In this document: positions 25,311-34,213 of the stretch, in pieces
Layout: each line of letters begins with the position of its first letter
How positions within the stretch are numbered: the first letter of the stretch is position 1
NCBI GenBank assembly: GCA_964586595.1
Contig: CAZPHB010000011.1
Coordinates: 1-64,000 of the forward strand
Source of the DNA: REEB481 sp964586595
GTDB lineage: Bacteria; Bacteroidota; Bacteroidia; NS11-12g; UBA955
Direction of reading: 5' to 3'
DNA: 64,000 nucleotides
Notes under the pieces: generated by a model
The model's database searches: none
Seen by the model: only the letters and a program-made list of their open reading frames with translations
What the model was told of the DNA's origin: nothing
Program-made: the position numbers and the translations under genes

Positions 25311-26612
25311 TTAGGGTTGATGCTGTGGAAACGAACGCAGGTCAACGCCGATGTCTCTGCGGAAGTATTTCCCCTGAAACTGAACGGCGTCGGCAACAGC
25401 GTATGCTGCCGCAGCTGCCGTGGACAGATCTTTTCCCAAGGCACTCAGCGCCAAAACGCGTCCGCCGTTGGTACTGAGGATGTCATCCTTCAGGGAAGTG
25501 CCGGCATGGAAAATGGTACATTCAGCACTGCTTTCAGGAAGTGATATCGGGAATCCTTTGGGGTAGTTGCCGGGATAGCCTTCACTGACCAAAACCACGC
25601 AAACCGCCGTTTCGTCGTGCATTTCAATATTTAATGAGCTCAGGGTTCCTGAGGCGATGGCATCAACAACAGCGCCAAAATCAGTCTTCAATCGGGGCAG
25701 TACAGCTTCGGTTTCCGGATCGCCCATGCGCACGTTGTATTCAATAACCATGGGATTTCCGTTGCAGTTCATCAGTCCGGCAAACAAGAAACCGCGGAAC
25801 GGAGTTCCTTCCTGTTTTAATCCGTCGAACGTTGGTTTCAGAATACGTTCTTTCACTTTCTGCATGAAAGCCTCATCGGCAAAAGGCACTGGCGAAACCG
25901 CACCCATGCCACCGGTATTTGGTCCTTGATCACCTTCGCCAATGCGTTTGTAATCTTTTGCAGAACCCAGTACCTGCCAACTGTCGCCGTCGCTCACGGC
26001 AAACACGGAAATTTCAATGCCATGCAGAAATTCTTCAACAACCACTTTGGCAGAGGCAGCGCCAAATTTCTGGGCGGTTATCATCTCGCGCAGCGCTTCT
26101 TTAGCTTCGTTTAAATCGGAGCAGATGAGCACACCTTTTCCCGCGGCCAGGCCATCTGCCTTAAGCACGTATGGCGCAGACAGACTTTCAAGAAAGCGAT
26201 AACCTGCCTCCAGATTGCCTGCATGAAAAGTTTCATGGCGCGCGGTAGGAATATGGTGCCGGTTCATGAAGGCCTTGGCAAAATCTTTACTTCCTTCCAG
26301 GCGGGCGGCAGCGGCATGTGGTCCGGCCACGCGAATGTTCAAACCTTGTTCACGGCTGCGCTGTTCGAAGAAGTCGGCAATGCCGGCCACCAGCGGATCT
26401 TCCGGGCCGGGAAGGATGGTGTCAATTCCTTGCTTGACGCAAAATTGGTACAGCGCTTCAAAGTCGGTAGGCGCAATGGACAACAATTCGGCGCGCGGCT
26501 GCATGCCTGCGTTTCCGGGGCTAACGAATAATTGTTCAGTGAGTGGACTCCCGGACAGCAGATGCACGAAGGTGTGTTCTCTGCCCCCGGAACCGAGTAC
26601 AAGCAATTTCAC
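25311..26612 (-). CDS. purD: phosphoribosylamine--glycine ligase (GARS)
   Basis: 433 aa. Starts MKLLVLGSGGREHT, the family's opening; ATP-grasp core with GLAAGKGVLIC, EISVFAVSDG, GDQGPNTGGMGAVSPVPF, and EYNVRMGDPETEAVLPRL. It ligates glycine to 5-phosphoribosylamine, the second step of purine synthesis, in the cytoplasm. An in-frame ATG one codon earlier (26615) exists, but the -7 box ends 1 nt before that ATG and 4 nt before the GTG at 26612. The GTG matches both the family N-terminus and the promoter spacing seen elsewhere in the window, so it is preferred. First gene of an operon with DUF502 and cvfB. Confidence 0.95.
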   Translation of the reverse strand: MKLLVLGSGGREHTFVHLLSGSPLTEQLFVSPGNAGMQPRAELLSIAPTDFEALYQFCVKQGIDTILPGPEDPLVAGIADFFEQRSREQGLNIRVAGPHAAAARLEGSKDFAKAFMNRHHIPTARHETFHAGNLEAGYRFLESLSAPYVLKADGLAAGKGVLICSDLNEAKEALREMITAQKFGAASAKVVVEEFLHGIEISVFAVSDGDSWQVLGSAKDYKRIGEGDQGPNTGGMGAVSPVPFADEAFMQKVKERILKPTFDGLKQEGTPFRGFLFAGLMNCNGNPMVIEYNVRMGDPETEAVLPRLKTDFGAVVDAIASGTLSSLNIEMHDETAVCVVLVSEGYPGNYPKGFPISLPESSAECTIFHAGTSLKDDILSTNGGRVLALSALGKDLSTAAAAAYAVADAVQFQGKYFRRDIGVDLRSFPQHQP

Positions 26613-26616
26613 CATG

Positions 26617-26624
26617 CAAAATTA
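26617..26624 (-). promoter_or_regulatory. -7 promoter box TAATTTTG (minus strand)
   Basis: Consensus box ending 4 nt before the GTG start (26612) of purD. It decides that start against the ATG at 26615. Confidence 0.6.
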
Positions 26625-26831
26625 CGCGGCTATTCAGGCAAACCACCATCGGTTCCGTGAATTGCCCGAGTTTGTTTGGGAACGCCGTGGCATACTTTGC
26701 CCGCTTTGCTTAGAATGGCATCGGCAGGGCAGGCTGAAATACCTACAGGGAAATATCCCGGCTGTTTCGGTACGCAGTGTTATTTCATGAGGCCGGTGCC
26801 TAAGCAGTCGTGCCTGCTTTGAGTGGCGCAG

Positions 26832-27506
26832 TCAAAGGAGGTTGAACAGCGTACAGGCAACCAATCCTGCTGTTTCGGTGCGCAGGCGGGTTTGCCCGAG
26901 GCTGAGTGGCCGCATGCCCAGCTGCAGTGCCAGTTGGATTTCTTGGGAAGAAAAATCGCCTTCCGGTCCAATAGCAATGCAAACCATTGTTTGGATGGCT
27001 TCTGCCTTGTTCTTCGTTCCTTCCGCGCAATGCGCCAGGTAACGAATGCCATCGAAGGGTTCATGCGCCCACTGGCTGAATTTGATTACCGGGAGCAATT
27101 CCGGGAGCCAAAGGTTGCCGCTTTGTTTGATGGCACTGAGGGCCACCCGTTCCATGCGCTCCAGGTTCACACGGGTCTTTTCGCTGTGCGCGCACTCCAG
27201 AAACCGCAGCGAAGCGAGTCCAAGTTCACAACATTTTTCCAGCATCCACTCCATGCGGTCGCTGTTTTTTGTGGGCGCAATGGCCAGATGCACCAGTGGT
27301 TTAGGTTGAAACCGAAGACTGCTTAGTTGCTCAGCACGGAAATAGTCCTTGCCTATTTGAGTAATTCGGGCTTCGAAAAGCTGCCCTTGGCCATCGGTGT
27401 ACGTGATGTCATCGCCAACCTTTTTGCGCAAGGCATCAACAGCGTGTCGCTTTTCTGTTGCATCGAAGTGGGCAGTGGTTCCTTCCAGAATGTGGGCGTA
27501 AAACAA
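26832..27506 (-). CDS. rsmE: 16S rRNA (uracil(1498)-N(3))-methyltransferase
   Basis: 224 aa with a TTG start, giving (M)FYAHILEG, the position where family members begin. SPOUT-class features: LAIAPTKNSDRMEWMLEKCCELG (about 73-95), CAHSEKTRVNLERMERVALSAIKQSGNLWLPEL, IAIGPEGDFSSQEIQLAL and LSLGQTRLRTETAGL, the SAM-binding knot. It methylates N3 of U1498 in 16S rRNA. A perfect -7 box at 27524-27531, 17 nt upstream, supports the TTG start. The gap on its 3' side to purD (26616-26831) holds no convincing gene. Confidence 0.95.
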   Translation of the reverse strand: MFYAHILEGTTAHFDATEKRHAVDALRKKVGDDITYTDGQGQLFEARITQIGKDYFRAEQLSSLRFQPKPLVHLAIAPTKNSDRMEWMLEKCCELGLASLRFLECAHSEKTRVNLERMERVALSAIKQSGNLWLPELLPVIKFSQWAHEPFDGIRYLAHCAEGTKNKAEAIQTMVCIAIGPEGDFSSQEIQLALQLGMRPLSLGQTRLRTETAGLVACTLFNLL

Positions 27507-27523
27507 GGCGAACGTGTTGCATG

Positions 27524-27531
27524 CAAAGGTA
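27524..27531 (-). promoter_or_regulatory. -7 promoter box TACCTTTG (minus strand)
   Basis: Perfect consensus, 17 nt upstream of the TTG start of rsmE. Confidence 0.6.
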
Positions 27532-27655
27532 GGATCTGTGCAGAAATCCCTGAGCGGTTTCGGGAAAACGCAACGTCGAGTTTTCTCAAACCCAAGGCCC
27601 GGCCAACGGACCCGAAGGTCCGCCGGCAGGCCGCAGGTTGACCTGGGACCCTTCC

Positions 27656-28000
27656 TCAGGCCTCTTTTCGCGAAAGCAAAACAAAATCGTTGACGATGAT
27701 CTCGGTGATGAAACGCTTGTTTCCGTCTTTGTCCAGAAAACTCCTGTTCGAGATCCTCCCTTCAACGACCACCTCAGCACCCTTACTCATCAACCGCTCG
27801 GCGATTTCTGCCTGCTTCCCCCAGATGACCAGGTTATGCCAGGTGGTGTCGGAAATCTTCTCCCCGTCCGAAGTCTTGTACGACTCAGAAGTAGCAAGAG
27901 AACACTTGGCAACTTTGTTGCCTTTACCGGTTTGTTTCACTTCGGGGTCCTGCCCCAGGCGGCCTAACAGGCGCACCGAATTGCGAATAGCATTGTACAT
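27656..28000 (-). CDS. ssb: single-stranded DNA-binding protein, short form without acidic tail
   Basis: 114 aa from ATG 28000; the longer frame adds 12 residues not seen in the family. OB-fold: YNAIRNSVRLLGRLGQDPEVK, GNKVAKCSLATSESY, TWHNLVIWGKQAEIAERLMSKGAEVVVEGRISNRSF, ITEIIVNDFVLLSRK. It coats single-stranded DNA in replication and repair. It ends right after the OB fold (LLSRKEA) and lacks the linker and DDDIPF-like C-terminal tip that recruits partner proteins in the main replicative SSB. It may therefore be a second SSB. A GC-rich hairpin (CGGACC-CGAA-GGTCCG, 27607-27622) lies downstream. Confidence 0.92.
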   Translation of the reverse strand: MYNAIRNSVRLLGRLGQDPEVKQTGKGNKVAKCSLATSESYKTSDGEKISDTTWHNLVIWGKQAEIAERLMSKGAEVVVEGRISNRSFLDKDGNKRFITEIIVNDFVLLSRKEA

Positions 28001-28158
28001 AAAACGTAAATTAGGTTCAACTATCTGCCCGTACATCGGGAAGACGATACAAAGGTGCGCCTGCTTGTGTTTACAAGTCGTACGGCAAACGTTTACAAAC
28101 GTTTGCCGTACGCTTAGGCCGCCGGGGCATCATCCGCCTCCTGTTGTACCTTGCATCC

Positions 28159-29253
28159 GTGAACCCAACAGCAAATGCCAATTTCCGCGCCCTCACAGGC
28201 TTGCGCATGCTGGCTGCTACCATGGTTTTTTTATACCACAACAGAAAATACTGGCGCAGCCAACTGAATCCCGATGTGCTGCTGTTCCTGAACGAAGGCC
28301 ACATGGGCGTTTCACTCTTTTTTGTGTTGAGTGGATTTCTCATAGCCTACGCATATGCCGATAAACCTTTGAATGGCGCCGGGAGTTTTCTGCGCTACCT
28401 CGCCCTGCGCGCCGTGCGCATCCTGCCATTATACTGGCTGATTCTTACCATTCGGTATGTCGATTGGGGCTTCCCGTCGGCAGGTTCCACATGGGCCACC
28501 TATACGCTCACGCATGCTTTTTCCCACCGACATATCCTTGATGCCATCGCACAAGCATGGTCGCTGAATGTAGAACTGTGCTTTTACCTGCTGGCGCCAC
28601 TACTTTATTTCGGGATGAAGAAAAGCTGGTACTACCCAATATTGGTGTGTCTTGGACTGCTTGGTCTTACTGCGCTCACAGGTTTTTTATGGCATCAATT
28701 CAATGGAAATCCCTTGGGTGTTTTGCATCCATTTGACTTCCTGCTGCAGTCCACGTTTTTTGGCCGCTTCATGGAATTCCTCTGGGGCATGGTCCTGGCC
28801 GCATTCATGCAGGGTCATCTCAGATGGAATATGCTGCTTCCGAAGAAACACCAAACACTCATCGGCGCAACGGGCATTGTGCTTATGCTGTACCTCATCG
28901 GATTGCTTGAACCCAATATATTCACGCATGGAACCGACCATCCGCTGGGCTTGGTATTGCGGGCAACGCTTTTTCCCTGGCTGGTGATTTGTCTCTTGCA
29001 CGGATTGATTACAGAACGAACCCTGCTGCAACGATTCTTCGGCAGCGCCCCCATGGAATTGCTTGGCAAGGCATCCTTCGCCTTCTACCTCATCCACATC
29101 AGCTATGTAAACATACGCATCCGTGAGCTCGTGCTGTTGCCCGACCGAAACTTCGTACTCCTTTGGGTGCTTTCTGTATTGTTATTCCTGATTTTTGAGA
29201 AGCCGGTGCATCAAAGCTTGCGCAGGCTGATTCAAAAAAATGGAGGACACTAA
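28159..29253 (+). CDS. acyltransferase 3 family membrane protein
   Basis: 364 aa. Starts NFRALTGLRMLAATMVFLYH (family motif with catalytic His31 in VFLYH), followed by EGHMGVSLFFVLSGFLIAY, RAVRILPLYWL and about ten membrane helices to the C-terminus. It transfers acyl groups (often acetyl) onto surface sugars or peptidoglycan from the cytoplasmic membrane. GTG 28159 was chosen: a TACCTTG box (28147-28153) ends 5 nt upstream and overlaps the TTG that would start the longer frame. No polysaccharide genes are adjacent, so the acceptor is unknown. Confidence 0.9.
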   Translation: MNPTANANFRALTGLRMLAATMVFLYHNRKYWRSQLNPDVLLFLNEGHMGVSLFFVLSGFLIAYAYADKPLNGAGSFLRYLALRAVRILPLYWLILTIRYVDWGFPSAGSTWATYTLTHAFSHRHILDAIAQAWSLNVELCFYLLAPLLYFGMKKSWYYPILVCLGLLGLTALTGFLWHQFNGNPLGVLHPFDFLLQSTFFGRFMEFLWGMVLAAFMQGHLRWNMLLPKKHQTLIGATGIVLMLYLIGLLEPNIFTHGTDHPLGLVLRATLFPWLVICLLHGLITERTLLQRFFGSAPMELLGKASFAFYLIHISYVNIRIRELVLLPDRNFVLLWVLSVLLFLIFEKPVHQSLRRLIQKNGGH

Positions 29254-29269
29254 CGTGGTTATTCCCATG

Positions 29270-30691
29270 TTAATCACGCCATGCCGCATGGTCCTCACGT
29301 TGTAACGATGCAGCATTTCTGTCTGTAATCACGATGGTGTTGTTCGGAATGCTCAGCCTGATATGTCTTTGCTGTCCGCGGAAAGGCGTGCCTGGTTTCA
29401 GTTGTATCTTATTGTTGATGTTCAGGTTTCGGGCGTCGTATTTTACACCTTCAGGAAGTATGGCTGCCAATTGGTATGCTGAATCTGCGTTCGGTCCCAT
29501 ACTGAAATTTGCAATTTCCATGCGCAGCAGGGTGTCGTTGTAACGCACAAGCTCCATGCTGGTGTTGTACAGCTGAATGCCCGAAGCAGATTCCGGACTT
29601 GCGCCCATGGTAAGGTCGCCATGCTCATTTTGATTGGCTTGATTACACGTTATGAACAAGGTGTCTGATTGCGGATAAACATGCTGCTGCCGATACACGG
29701 CCTGCTCCTGATAAGCTCCGGCATTGAGGAATCCCAATATGGCCAGGCCCAACAGTACCAAACTTGTTGCAGATGCAAGTAACAGGTTTATTTTTCTGGT
29801 GAATTTGTTGTTCCCGGGTTTTCTAAACAGCTGTAAAAGCAAGCTTGCCAGGCAAAGAATCAGGAGTAATGCCAGCAATTCCAAAAATAGTTCAGCTTCA
29901 AAAGCACTGCGAAAAATGGCTTCCAAAGAGGCAATTCCATCGAATCTTACCCCACCCACGGTAAGGGTTGTATGATTCCAATAAACCAGGAACAGCAAGA
30001 TGCTTAACCCTGCGGTCAAGGTAAATGCTGCGGTCCATAAAATGTATCTGAGCGATTTCACGAAGGCTTTTACCAAACCTGATAAACCTCTGCTCAAAGG
30101 GTTGTTGAAGCTGCGTTTGAGGTTTTCTTGCACTTTGCGTCCTTCAGATTTCAGTCGATGCTCCATGTTTTCCAGCGTCACTGCTTCCCCATGCATCATC
30201 AGGCGCTCAGCCGGTGTGGTAGCTTCAGGAACGATAAAAATCAACACCAGATACAACAACAATCCGGTTCCAAACGAAAACAAGGCAAAAGCAAAAGCCA
30301 GGCGAATCCAAACCGGGTCAATGCCAAAATATGCACCCAGTCCGCTGCAAACCCCGGCAACCACCTGATCGTCCGGATGTCGGAACAATCGTTTGGCACC
30401 AGGTATCGGTTCATGAGTGCTTTCTGTGGTTTCCCCACCAATATCGGCCGGCGCACCCATCACGGCCAACACAGCCTTTGCATCTTCCAGGGTAATGGGA
30501 CGATTCATCCCGGTTTTGTGGGCGAAGAGTTCAGACATCCGGCTTTCGATGTCGTCAATGATTTCAACGGCGTCTGCTTCTTTGCTGAAGCTTCGCCTCA
30601 ACGCGGTCAGGTAGGCTTCAATTTCCGCAATGGCAGCTTCTTCAATCTGAAATACCCTGCCACCCAATTCTATGGCTGTTTTTCTATTCAT
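29270..30691 (-). CDS. PspC domain membrane protein
   Basis: 473 aa. N-terminal DUF1700-like cytoplasmic segment (IEEAAIAEIEAYLTALRRSFSKEADAVEIIDDIESRM). PspC domain at about 100-160 (KRLFRHPDDQVVAGVCSGLGAYFGIDPVWIRLAFAF, LLLYLVLIFIVPE). Further membrane helices near 220-240, 270-290 and 305-325, then a beta-rich C-terminus. PspC proteins act in envelope-stress sensing. It overlaps padR by 4 nt (ATGA), a pairing typical for the phylum in which PadR controls the operon. It converges with the acyltransferase gene 16 bp away. Confidence 0.9.
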   Translation of the reverse strand: MNRKTAIELGGRVFQIEEAAIAEIEAYLTALRRSFSKEADAVEIIDDIESRMSELFAHKTGMNRPITLEDAKAVLAVMGAPADIGGETTESTHEPIPGAKRLFRHPDDQVVAGVCSGLGAYFGIDPVWIRLAFAFALFSFGTGLLLYLVLIFIVPEATTPAERLMMHGEAVTLENMEHRLKSEGRKVQENLKRSFNNPLSRGLSGLVKAFVKSLRYILWTAAFTLTAGLSILLFLVYWNHTTLTVGGVRFDGIASLEAIFRSAFEAELFLELLALLLILCLASLLLQLFRKPGNNKFTRKINLLLASATSLVLLGLAILGFLNAGAYQEQAVYRQQHVYPQSDTLFITCNQANQNEHGDLTMGASPESASGIQLYNTSMELVRYNDTLLRMEIANFSMGPNADSAYQLAAILPEGVKYDARNLNINNKIQLKPGTPFRGQQRHIRLSIPNNTIVITDRNAASLQREDHAAWRD

Positions 30692-31038
30692 TTTTTTGTG
30701 GTTCTGGTTTCGGCTTGTTTTTTTATGGTTGAAACACCTTTATTCAAATCATTCCATGCCTGATGCATGCTTTCAAGGGCTTGATGGCCCGCAGTACTCA
30801 GGCTGTAGTATTTTCTTGGAGGCCCTCCGCTGCTTTCTTCCCAACGGTATAACAGCCATCCTGCGTTTTTCATGCGACTCAGGATGGGATATAAGGTACC
30901 TTCTACTACCAGTAAATCAGCTTCCCTCAAAGACTCCAGGATTTCACCGGCATATACCTCACGGCTGCTGATGCTCAACAAGATGCAGTACTCCAATACT
31001 CCTTTGCGCATCTGCGCGCTGCTGTTTTCAAAAGTCAT
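30688..31038 (-). CDS. PadR family transcriptional regulator
   Basis: 116 aa from ATG 31038 (a longer frame starts at 31077). Winged-helix core MRKGVLEYCILLSISSREVYAGEILESL, LLVVEGTLYPILSRMKNAGWLLYRWEESSGGPPRKYYSLSTAGHQAL is the PadR signature. It should bind as a dimer upstream of its own operon and repress padR-pspC. A GTTCTTTG promoter-like box (31046-31053) ends 7 nt upstream of the start; AT-rich sequence to 31100 could hold the operator. It is divergent from selD, whose start is 111 bp away. Confidence 0.93.
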   Translation of the reverse strand: MTFENSSAQMRKGVLEYCILLSISSREVYAGEILESLREADLLVVEGTLYPILSRMKNAGWLLYRWEESSGGPPRKYYSLSTAGHQALESMHQAWNDLNKGVSTIKKQAETRTTKK

Positions 31039-31136
31039 TGCACTGCAAAGAACTGAATAAAACACAGTATTATGCAATACAAGGTACTAAAAATATTTTT
31101 TATCCTATGGACAGAAGTGTGATGGACTGAAAGGCG

Positions 31137-31144
31137 GATTTTTG
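31137..31144 (+). promoter_or_regulatory. -7-like box GATTTTTG
   Basis: One mismatch to TAnnTTTG, ending 4 nt before the selD ATG. Confidence 0.45.
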
Positions 31145-31148
31145 CAGC

Positions 31149-32174
31149 ATGAGTGAAACGCTGCGCCTAACCTCTTTCAGCAAAGGCAGTGGTTGTGGGT
31201 GTAAAATCCATCCTGCAGCCCTGGAAGAAATGCTTCATGGCGTGGATTTTGGCCATCACCCGAATTTACTGGTGGGCAACGAATTCCGTGATGATGCGTC
31301 GGTCATGGATATTTCCAACGACCAGTTATTAATTCAAACCACAGATTTCTTTACGCCTATGGTCGATGATCCGGTGGCGTTCGGACAGATTGCCGCGGCA
31401 AACGCCATCAGTGATGTGTATGCCATGGGCGGAAAGCCTCTAATGGCGAATGCACTGCTGGGTTGGCCTGAAGAACATATCCCTGCAGCTGTGGCTCGGG
31501 AAGTCATTCAGGCGGCCGCCAAGCTGTGCATGTTGGCAGGTATTCCTTTGGCAGGCGGGCATTCCATTTCCATCAGCGAACCTGTGTTTGGATTGAGTGT
31601 CACTGGATTGGTGCAGCGCAGCCACCTGAAAACCAATCGCGGGGCGCGGCACGGTGATCTTATAGGAATCTGTAAGCCGCTGGGCAGTGGTATTATGGCA
31701 GCGGCACATAAACGCGGGCAATTGCAGAAACCAGCATACGCAGAATTAATTCAACTAACCACGCGTTTGAATATGGAAGGGATGAAGCTGGGTGCCATCG
31801 CCGGGGTGCATGCCATGACTGATGTTACCGGTTTTGGTTTATTGGGGCACCTCATGGAGCTGTGTCGCGGGAGCGCTTTGGGTGCTGTGGTGCGTTGGCC
31901 AGATGTTCCTGTGGCCGCGCATGCACGCGCCTTGGCGGCCATGATGATCATGCCCGATAATACCTTTCGCAACTGGAACGCGCTGGAAAAGGAGGTGCTG
32001 CTGGAAACGACAGACCCCTTGGCCTTCGCAGTGCTGAACGACCCGCAAACCAATGGAGGCCTGCTGCTGTCGGTTGCTCCCGAGGCAAAGAATGCCGTGG
32101 CAGAAGTAGTTCCGCATTGTGCCTGGATAGGTGAATTTACCGCAGAAGCATCCGGTATTCGTGTACACGATTAA
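31149..32174 (+). CDS. selD: selenide, water dikinase (selenophosphate synthetase)
   Basis: 341 aa. N-terminal glycine-rich loop FSKGSGCGCK with the catalytic Cys16 (Cys, not selenocysteine) and Lys19; DDASV and TTDFFTPMVDDPVAFGQIAAANAISDVYAMGG (ATP and metal site), AGGHSI, DVTGFGLLGHL, NDPQTNGGLL. It makes selenophosphate from selenide and ATP for selenocysteine or 2-selenouridine in tRNA. No selA, selB or selU/mnmH is in this window, so the use of selenophosphate here is not shown. Confidence 0.95.
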   Translation: MSETLRLTSFSKGSGCGCKIHPAALEEMLHGVDFGHHPNLLVGNEFRDDASVMDISNDQLLIQTTDFFTPMVDDPVAFGQIAAANAISDVYAMGGKPLMANALLGWPEEHIPAAVAREVIQAAAKLCMLAGIPLAGGHSISISEPVFGLSVTGLVQRSHLKTNRGARHGDLIGICKPLGSGIMAAAHKRGQLQKPAYAELIQLTTRLNMEGMKLGAIAGVHAMTDVTGFGLLGHLMELCRGSALGAVVRWPDVPVAAHARALAAMMIMPDNTFRNWNALEKEVLLETTDPLAFAVLNDPQTNGGLLLSVAPEAKNAVAEVVPHCAWIGEFTAEASGIRVHD

Positions 32175-32183
32175 ATTTGCCTG

Positions 32184-32948
32184 ATGCGCCCGTTATTTAT
32201 TTTATGCCTTGCCTTGCCCGCGCTGCTGCCGGCCCAGGATCAGCCTGAGCCAAACAGTACGGCCCGAAATACAGATCGACCCATGTTGGGGTTTTATTCT
32301 GATTTCAGCTTCCAGATTCCGGCAGGTGACCTTGCCCAGCGCTATGGGGCGTTCAACGGCATGGGCTTCGGCGTTTGGCGGAAATCCAGCAATCTATGGA
32401 CCATCGGTGGCGGCTTTCGGCCTTTCTTCGGAAGTAAAGTACAAGAACCCAATCTGTTGGGTTCCATGGTTGGTCCGAGTGGTTCTCCCATTGACCAAAA
32501 TGGCATCCTGCACGTGGTGCGCACGTACATGCGGGGTTATCATACACAGATTCAGTTGGGTCGATTGATTCCGCTGAACAACAACCTGCATTCGGGCATT
32601 CACCTTCAGGCCGGATATGGCTTCATGCAGCATAAAATCAAATTTTCTTATGATGAACGCGCCCTGCCTCAATTGAATGTGCCGTATCAATATGGATTCG
32701 ACCGCCTGAGTAATGGCTGGACACTGAGTTTTTCGGCAACCGCACAGCATGTGAATCTGAACAATGGCATCAGCTTTTTTGGCGGTCTGGAATGGGTTCA
32801 GGGCTATACATACAACCGCCGCAGCATCGACATTCCTACGGGCAAGCGCGAAACAGACCTACGCAAAGATGCGCTGCTGTCATTGCGCGGTGGCCTGCTG
32901 GTGCCCATCTTCCGAAAGAAGAAAAGTGATGAAGAGTTCTTTCAGTAA
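32184..32948 (+). CDS. outer-membrane beta-barrel protein of unknown function
   Basis: 254 aa. Signal peptide MRPLFILCLALPALLPAQ. The mature protein is built from alternating amphipathic strands with aromatic girdles (GFYSDFSFQIPAGDLAQRYGAFNGMGFGVWRK; NLHSGIHLQAGYGFMQHKIKFSYDE; FFGGLEWVQGYTYNR), typical of an 8-10-stranded barrel. No domain is recognised. It lies 9 nt after selD, and its stop overlaps the waaA start (TAATG), so it is translated together with the LPS gene. Confidence 0.75.
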   Translation: MRPLFILCLALPALLPAQDQPEPNSTARNTDRPMLGFYSDFSFQIPAGDLAQRYGAFNGMGFGVWRKSSNLWTIGGGFRPFFGSKVQEPNLLGSMVGPSGSPIDQNGILHVVRTYMRGYHTQIQLGRLIPLNNNLHSGIHLQAGYGFMQHKIKFSYDERALPQLNVPYQYGFDRLSNGWTLSFSATAQHVNLNNGISFFGGLEWVQGYTYNRRSIDIPTGKRETDLRKDALLSLRGGLLVPIFRKKKSDEEFFQ

Positions 32949-34213
32949 TGGTTTTGCTGCTGTATCATTTCCTGGTGGCTGTTGCGGAAGGTTTGCTCGG
33001 ACCGTTTTCCATGTTTCACCGACGCGCAGCAGCCTTGCTGCGCATCCGCAATGAAGGAGTTAAAGACCTGCAGCAGGTTAAAATTCCCGAAGGCGCAGAA
33101 GTATGGTGGGTTCATTGTGCCAGTTTGGGTGAGTTTGAGCAGGCCCGTCCGGTGATGCAGGAACTGAAAAAACAGCGAAGTAATGTGTTTGTCGCGCTGA
33201 GTTTTTTTTCACCTTCCGGGTATGTTCCGGCCCGAAATACCAAAGATGCTGATTTCGTTTTTGCATTACCCGCTGATCTACCTGCTTACAACCGAATGGT
33301 AATCAACGCGTTGAAACCCGCCGCTGCCATTTGGGTGAAATACGATTTCTGGTTTGGCTACCTGAATGCTTTGAACCGTGCCAAGGTTCCCCTGTATCTG
33401 ATTGCAGCCGTATTTCCGAAGCGACATTTCCTGTTTCGTTTTCCGGGAAAATTCCTGTTGCCTGTTTTGAAGCAAAGTCGAAGCATTTTTACCCAGGATG
33501 CGCAAAGCCTTACTTTGCTTCAGGAGCAAGGATTTGCGCAGGCGCAGCAAGCCGGCGATACGCGTTTCGACAGGGTTTTACAATTGCATTCGCAAGCCAC
33601 ACCAGTGCCAATGGCAGATGTGTTTCGGCAGGAATCATTGCTGGTCATTGCTGGAAGCAGCTGGCCGGTTGAGGAAGAAATGTTACGCGCCTTCATGGAG
33701 CGTCACGGAATGCATGGCTGGAAACTGATGCTGGTACCTCATGATGTTTCTGAAGCGCATATCCAAGACTTGCAGGTCAGGTTTCATTCTTTCGGTGTGC
33801 GGCGGTGGTCTGAATTTACCGAGGCCGACTCCGGCGTGCATGTGTTGATTGTGGACAGCATCGGTTTGTTGTCGCGTTTATACCGGCATGCGCATATTGC
33901 CTTCGTTGGCGGAGGTTACAAAGGTGCTTTGCACAATATTCTGGAAGCCGCCGTTTATGGCATGCCTGTAATCTTTGGCCCGCAAACTGAAAAATTCTGG
34001 GAAGCACAAGCCGCTGTAGCCGCAGGTTGGGGGTTTCAGCCGCTCAACCAGAATCATTTTGATGAAGTGTTGCAACAACTGCTTGGAAGTGAATCGAGCA
34101 GAAAGAATGCGGCTCAAGCTTCAGCCGCTGCGGTCCGGCACCATGCAGGTGCCACCGATATCATCATGCAAACGCTGCGCATGCTTCCGGAGGGTGCTCA
34201 TGATCAGGACTAA
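32948..34213 (+). CDS. waaA: 3-deoxy-D-manno-octulosonic acid (Kdo) transferase
   Basis: 421 aa. N-terminal membrane anchor (LLLYHFLVAVAEGLLGPF), then GT-B core: VWWVHCASLGEFEQARPV (Glu base in ASLGEFE), FFSPSGY, LPADLPAYNRM, KYDFWFGYL, GDTRFDRV, and HIAFVGGGYKGALHNILEAAVYGMPVIFGP. It adds Kdo to lipid IVA at the inner membrane, an essential step of LPS synthesis. The ATG overlaps the previous stop; its own last 14 nt overlap the start of the SLC13 gene. Confidence 0.95.
   Translation: MVLLLYHFLVAVAEGLLGPFSMFHRRAAALLRIRNEGVKDLQQVKIPEGAEVWWVHCASLGEFEQARPVMQELKKQRSNVFVALSFFSPSGYVPARNTKDADFVFALPADLPAYNRMVINALKPAAAIWVKYDFWFGYLNALNRAKVPLYLIAAVFPKRHFLFRFPGKFLLPVLKQSRSIFTQDAQSLTLLQEQGFAQAQQAGDTRFDRVLQLHSQATPVPMADVFRQESLLVIAGSSWPVEEEMLRAFMERHGMHGWKLMLVPHDVSEAHIQDLQVRFHSFGVRRWSEFTEADSGVHVLIVDSIGLLSRLYRHAHIAFVGGGYKGALHNILEAAVYGMPVIFGPQTEKFWEAQAAVAAGWGFQPLNQNHFDEVLQQLLGSESSRKNAAQASAAAVRHHAGATDIIMQTLRMLPEGAHDQD

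Noticed and set aside
26614..26790. 58-codon plus-strand frame with CPLC motif between purD and rsmE
   Set aside because: It begins inside the purD start region, overlaps its promoter box, and has no promoter of its own; more likely chance.
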